The notes beneath the pieces are model-generated. The model made no database searches. It saw nothing but the letters and a program-made list of their open reading frames with translations, and had not been told where the DNA came from. Positions 6,472 to 7,324 of a DNA stretch of 7,324 nucleotides are shown in pieces. The translations under genes and the position numbers were made by a program. The stretch's first letter is position 1, and each line of letters opens with the position of its first letter. This DNA is from Solirubrobacterales bacterium (lineage in GTDB: Bacteria; Actinomycetota; Thermoleophilia; Solirubrobacterales; Solirubrobacteraceae), in NCBI GenBank assembly GCA_015655225.1, contig JAATFK010000345.1, positions 1 to 7,324 on the forward strand. Reading direction: 5' to 3'.

Positions 6472-6930
6472 ATGGGGAGAGCAAAGGTCGGCGGGATCGC
6501 CGTGGTCGGGGTCGTCGTGGGGCTGCTGATCGGACTGCTCGCGGGGTCGGGCGGAGGCAGCGGGTCGACGTCGACGGTGACGGTCACGCGAGCGGCCGTA
6601 CGCGCGGCGGGCGCGACGCGCGAGCGGACGGTGACGCAGCGGGTGCGCGTGCGGGTGCCGGTCGTGCACACGCGGACAGTCCGCGTCGTGAGAGTCGTGC
6701 AGCACACGCAGGTGCGGACGCAGACGGTGCGGGTCGCGGCGCCGTCGGCGCCGGCGACGGGTGGCGGGGGTGGCGATGGCGGTGGCTCCGGGGGCTCGTC
6801 GGGGAGCGACGGCAGCCAGTACGCGGGGGAGACGTGCGCCGAGATCGGCCACTCGTTCCGGGTCACGCCCGGCTCCGACCCCGAGCACGACGCCGACAAC
6901 GACGGCATCGCCTGCGAGAGCTTCGGCTAG
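6472..6930 (+). CDS. Membrane-anchored protein with basic repeat stalk and C-terminal Excalibur calcium-binding motif
   Basis: The 152-residue product has four zones. Residues 1-6 (MGRAKV) are basic and 7-25 are hydrophobic (GGIAVVGVVVGLLIGLLAG), giving an uncleaved anchor or signal peptide. Residues about 33-89 are a low-complexity tract of alternating Val, Thr and Arg (QRVRVRVPVV, TRTVRVVRVV, TQTVRV) with almost no acidic residues. Residues about 96-116 are a Gly/Ser/Asp linker. The end (117-152) is an Excalibur-type module with Cys122 and Cys148 and the calcium-loop-like pattern D140-A-D142-N-D144-G-I-A-C-E149. Excalibur domains are found at the C-termini of secreted or surface proteins, often nucleases, and are thought to bind calcium. 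The catalytic part is absent here, so it may be a cell-envelope anchor or structural protein; the function is unknown. The ATG at 6472 places the anchor right at the N-terminus. The gene is divergent from glpD and ends in a palindrome at its TAG. Confidence 0.85.
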   Translation: MGRAKVGGIAVVGVVVGLLIGLLAGSGGGSGSTSTVTVTRAAVRAAGATRERTVTQRVRVRVPVVHTRTVRVVRVVQHTQVRTQTVRVAAPSAPATGGGGGDGGGSGGSSGSDGSQYAGETCAEIGHSFRVTPGSDPEHDADNDGIACESFG

Positions 6931-6935
6931 CCGAA
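6922..6935. repeat. Perfect 14-base palindrome over the Excalibur gene stop codon
   Basis: TTCGGCTAGCCGAA is its own reverse complement and contains the TAG stop (6928-6930). As RNA it can form a five-pair stem (TTCGG/CCGAA) with a CTAG loop. No T-run follows, so it is at best a weak terminator; it may be chance in GC-rich DNA. Confidence 0.45.
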
Positions 6936-6977
6936 CCGGCGCCCTCGCGGGACGCCACGCACGACGCCGATGGTCGC

Positions 6978-6983
6978 TACGAT
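6978..6983 (+). promoter_or_regulatory. Likely -10 box (TACGAT) of the tRNA-Thr gene
   Basis: TACGAT fits the actinobacterial TAnnnT -10 consensus and ends 11 bases before the first base of the tRNA, which suits a transcript starting a few bases upstream of the mature 5' end. No convincing -35 is seen 16-18 bases upstream. Confidence 0.35.
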
Positions 6984-6994
6984 GTGCGCCCCGC

Positions 6995-7067
6995 GCCGAC
7001 GTAGCTCAGCTGGTAGAGCACTTCACTCGTAATGAAGGGGTCCCCGGTTCGAATCCGGGCGTCGGCT
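6995..7067 (+). tRNA. tRNA-Thr (anticodon CGT)
   Basis: The 73 bases fold as a complete cloverleaf. The seven-pair acceptor stem is GCCGACG with CGTCGGC. The D-arm is GCTC-AGCTGGTA-GAGC. The anticodon stem is CTTCA/TGAAG around loop CTCGTAA, with anticodon CGT at 7028-7030 reading codon ACG. The variable region is GGGTC, the T-arm is CCCGG-TTCGAAT-CCGGG, and the discriminator base is T. All stems pair perfectly. CCA is not encoded and would be added by the nucleotidyltransferase. ACG is a major threonine codon in such GC-rich genomes. It lies 64 bases after the Excalibur-domain gene and appears to have its own promoter. Confidence 0.97.
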
Positions 7068-7150
7068 TGCGGTGAAGTCGCTGCAAATGGGGTGGTTTTA
7101 GTCTTCATTCGCGCCTCATTTTCTGAGCGCTGCGGTGCCACATTGGAGGC

Positions 7151-7172
7151 TCGTGGCCCAATCGTGGCCCAA
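7151..7172. repeat. Two tandem copies of an 11-base unit, TCGTGGCCCAA
   Basis: The unit occurs at 7151-7161 and again at 7162-7172 without mismatch. The pair is also embraced by the inverted hexamers CATTGG (7141-7146) and CCAATG (7169-7174). The purpose is unknown; it lies about 85 bases beyond the 3' end of the tRNA. Confidence 0.7.
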
Positions 7173-7252
7173 TGGATCGCGGAGCTGGCGCGCCGGCGCT
7201 CGCCTATAGCTGATCTGGCTGTTGGCCTTTCGGCCTGCTCCACCTAGCGTCA

Positions 7253-7314
7253 GTCGGGCCGCTCCAAGATGGGCGGTGGCCCGGGCGACGCTTGCAGGCG
7301 CCCCCGGGCCCGAC
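7253..7314. repeat. Nested GC-rich inverted repeats, possible hairpin or terminator
   Basis: GGCCCGGG (7278-7285) pairs with CCCGGGCC (7303-7310) over a 17-base loop. An outer pair GTCGGGCC (7253-7260) matches GGCCCGAC (7307-7314). The two pairings use overlapping bases on the right arm, so they are mutually exclusive folds. No T-run follows within view, so an intrinsic terminator is possible but not shown. Confidence 0.45.
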
Positions 7315-7324
7315 ACCGAAGGGG

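Larger units (their letters stand above)
7068..7324. other. Non-coding tail after the tRNA, with a less GC-rich patch and repeats
   Basis: No convincing gene is seen in these 257 bases. The part 7080-7130 is clearly less GC-rich than the rest (TGGTTTTAGTCTTCATT, CTCATTTTCTGAG). It is followed by a tandem repeat (7151-7172) and a set of GC-rich inverted repeats (7253-7314). Short open frames here overlap the tRNA or have no recognisable homology pattern. The stretch could be a tRNA trailer, an intergenic spacer or the edge of an integrated element; the window ends before this can be decided. Confidence 0.5.

Noticed and set aside
6382..6908. Minus-strand frames opposite the Excalibur-domain gene
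   Set aside because: They are composed of Pro, Arg, Thr and Cys-rich low complexity, whereas the plus frame has an anchor, linker and a recognisable calcium-binding motif.
7224..7235. GGCC-TTTC-GGCC as an intrinsic terminator for the tRNA
   Set aside because: The stem is only four pairs, has no T-run after it, and lies about 155 bases beyond the tRNA.
6977..7247. Small open frames over and after the tRNA on both strands (88 codons minus, 71 codons plus)
   Set aside because: Much of the 88-codon product (for example RIRTGDPFITSEVLYQLSY) is the translation of the tRNA complement, a well-known false gene call; the plus-strand frame begins in the tRNA and has no family pattern.
1..7324. CRISPR array, insertion sequence, phage genes or toxin-antitoxin pair
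   Set aside because: No regularly spaced repeats, no transposase or integrase motifs, and no small-gene pair of that kind were seen on either strand.

Overview
The window is very GC-rich, with strong G/C bias at third codon positions, short gaps and frequent GTG starts. Together with the protein families present (an actinobacterial-type AGPS-like flavoprotein, TetR, GlpD, an Excalibur-domain protein and a tRNA gene without encoded CCA), this points to a high-GC actinomycete. The Thermoleophilia/Solirubrobacterales (Conexibacter-like) are my best guess. That placement is inference from composition and protein style, not from a marker gene.

Layout: (1) bases 1-163, minus strand: the 5' part of a small two-helix membrane protein that runs off the left edge. 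(2) 217-2441, plus strand: a TetR regulator overlapping, by ATGA, an FAD-linked oxidase of the alkyl-DHAP synthase (AGPS) type. (3) 2438-6412, minus strand: three genes in transcription order, a GlpD-type glycerol-3-phosphate dehydrogenase, a two-hotdog acyl-ACP thioesterase-like protein and a GH43 lipoprotein. The plus and minus groups meet tail to tail and share one CTAG as both stop codons. (4) 6472-6930, plus strand: a membrane-anchored protein with a basic Val/Arg/Thr stalk and a C-terminal Excalibur Ca-binding motif. (5) 6995-7067: tRNA-Thr(CGT). (6) 7068-7324: a less GC-rich non-coding stretch with a tandem repeat and strong inverted repeats.

Functional reading: GlpD makes dihydroxyacetone phosphate, AGPS enzymes exchange the acyl chain of acyl-DHAP for a fatty alcohol, and the thioesterase-like protein handles acyl-ACP. 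The lipid-related genes therefore fit a glycerolipid or ether-lipid theme under TetR control. This is inference, and no DHAP acyltransferase or fatty-alcohol-forming reductase is visible.

Most notable observation: the GlpD frame is interrupted by an in-frame TAG at 4946-4948. The following 49 codons, to a TGA at 4796-4798, encode an unmistakable GlpD C-terminus. The gene is thus a full-length glpD of 538 codons before the final stop, split by one amber codon, which could be a real nonsense mutation, a sequencing error or, less likely, readthrough. No CRISPR array, transposase or clear novel defence system is present.
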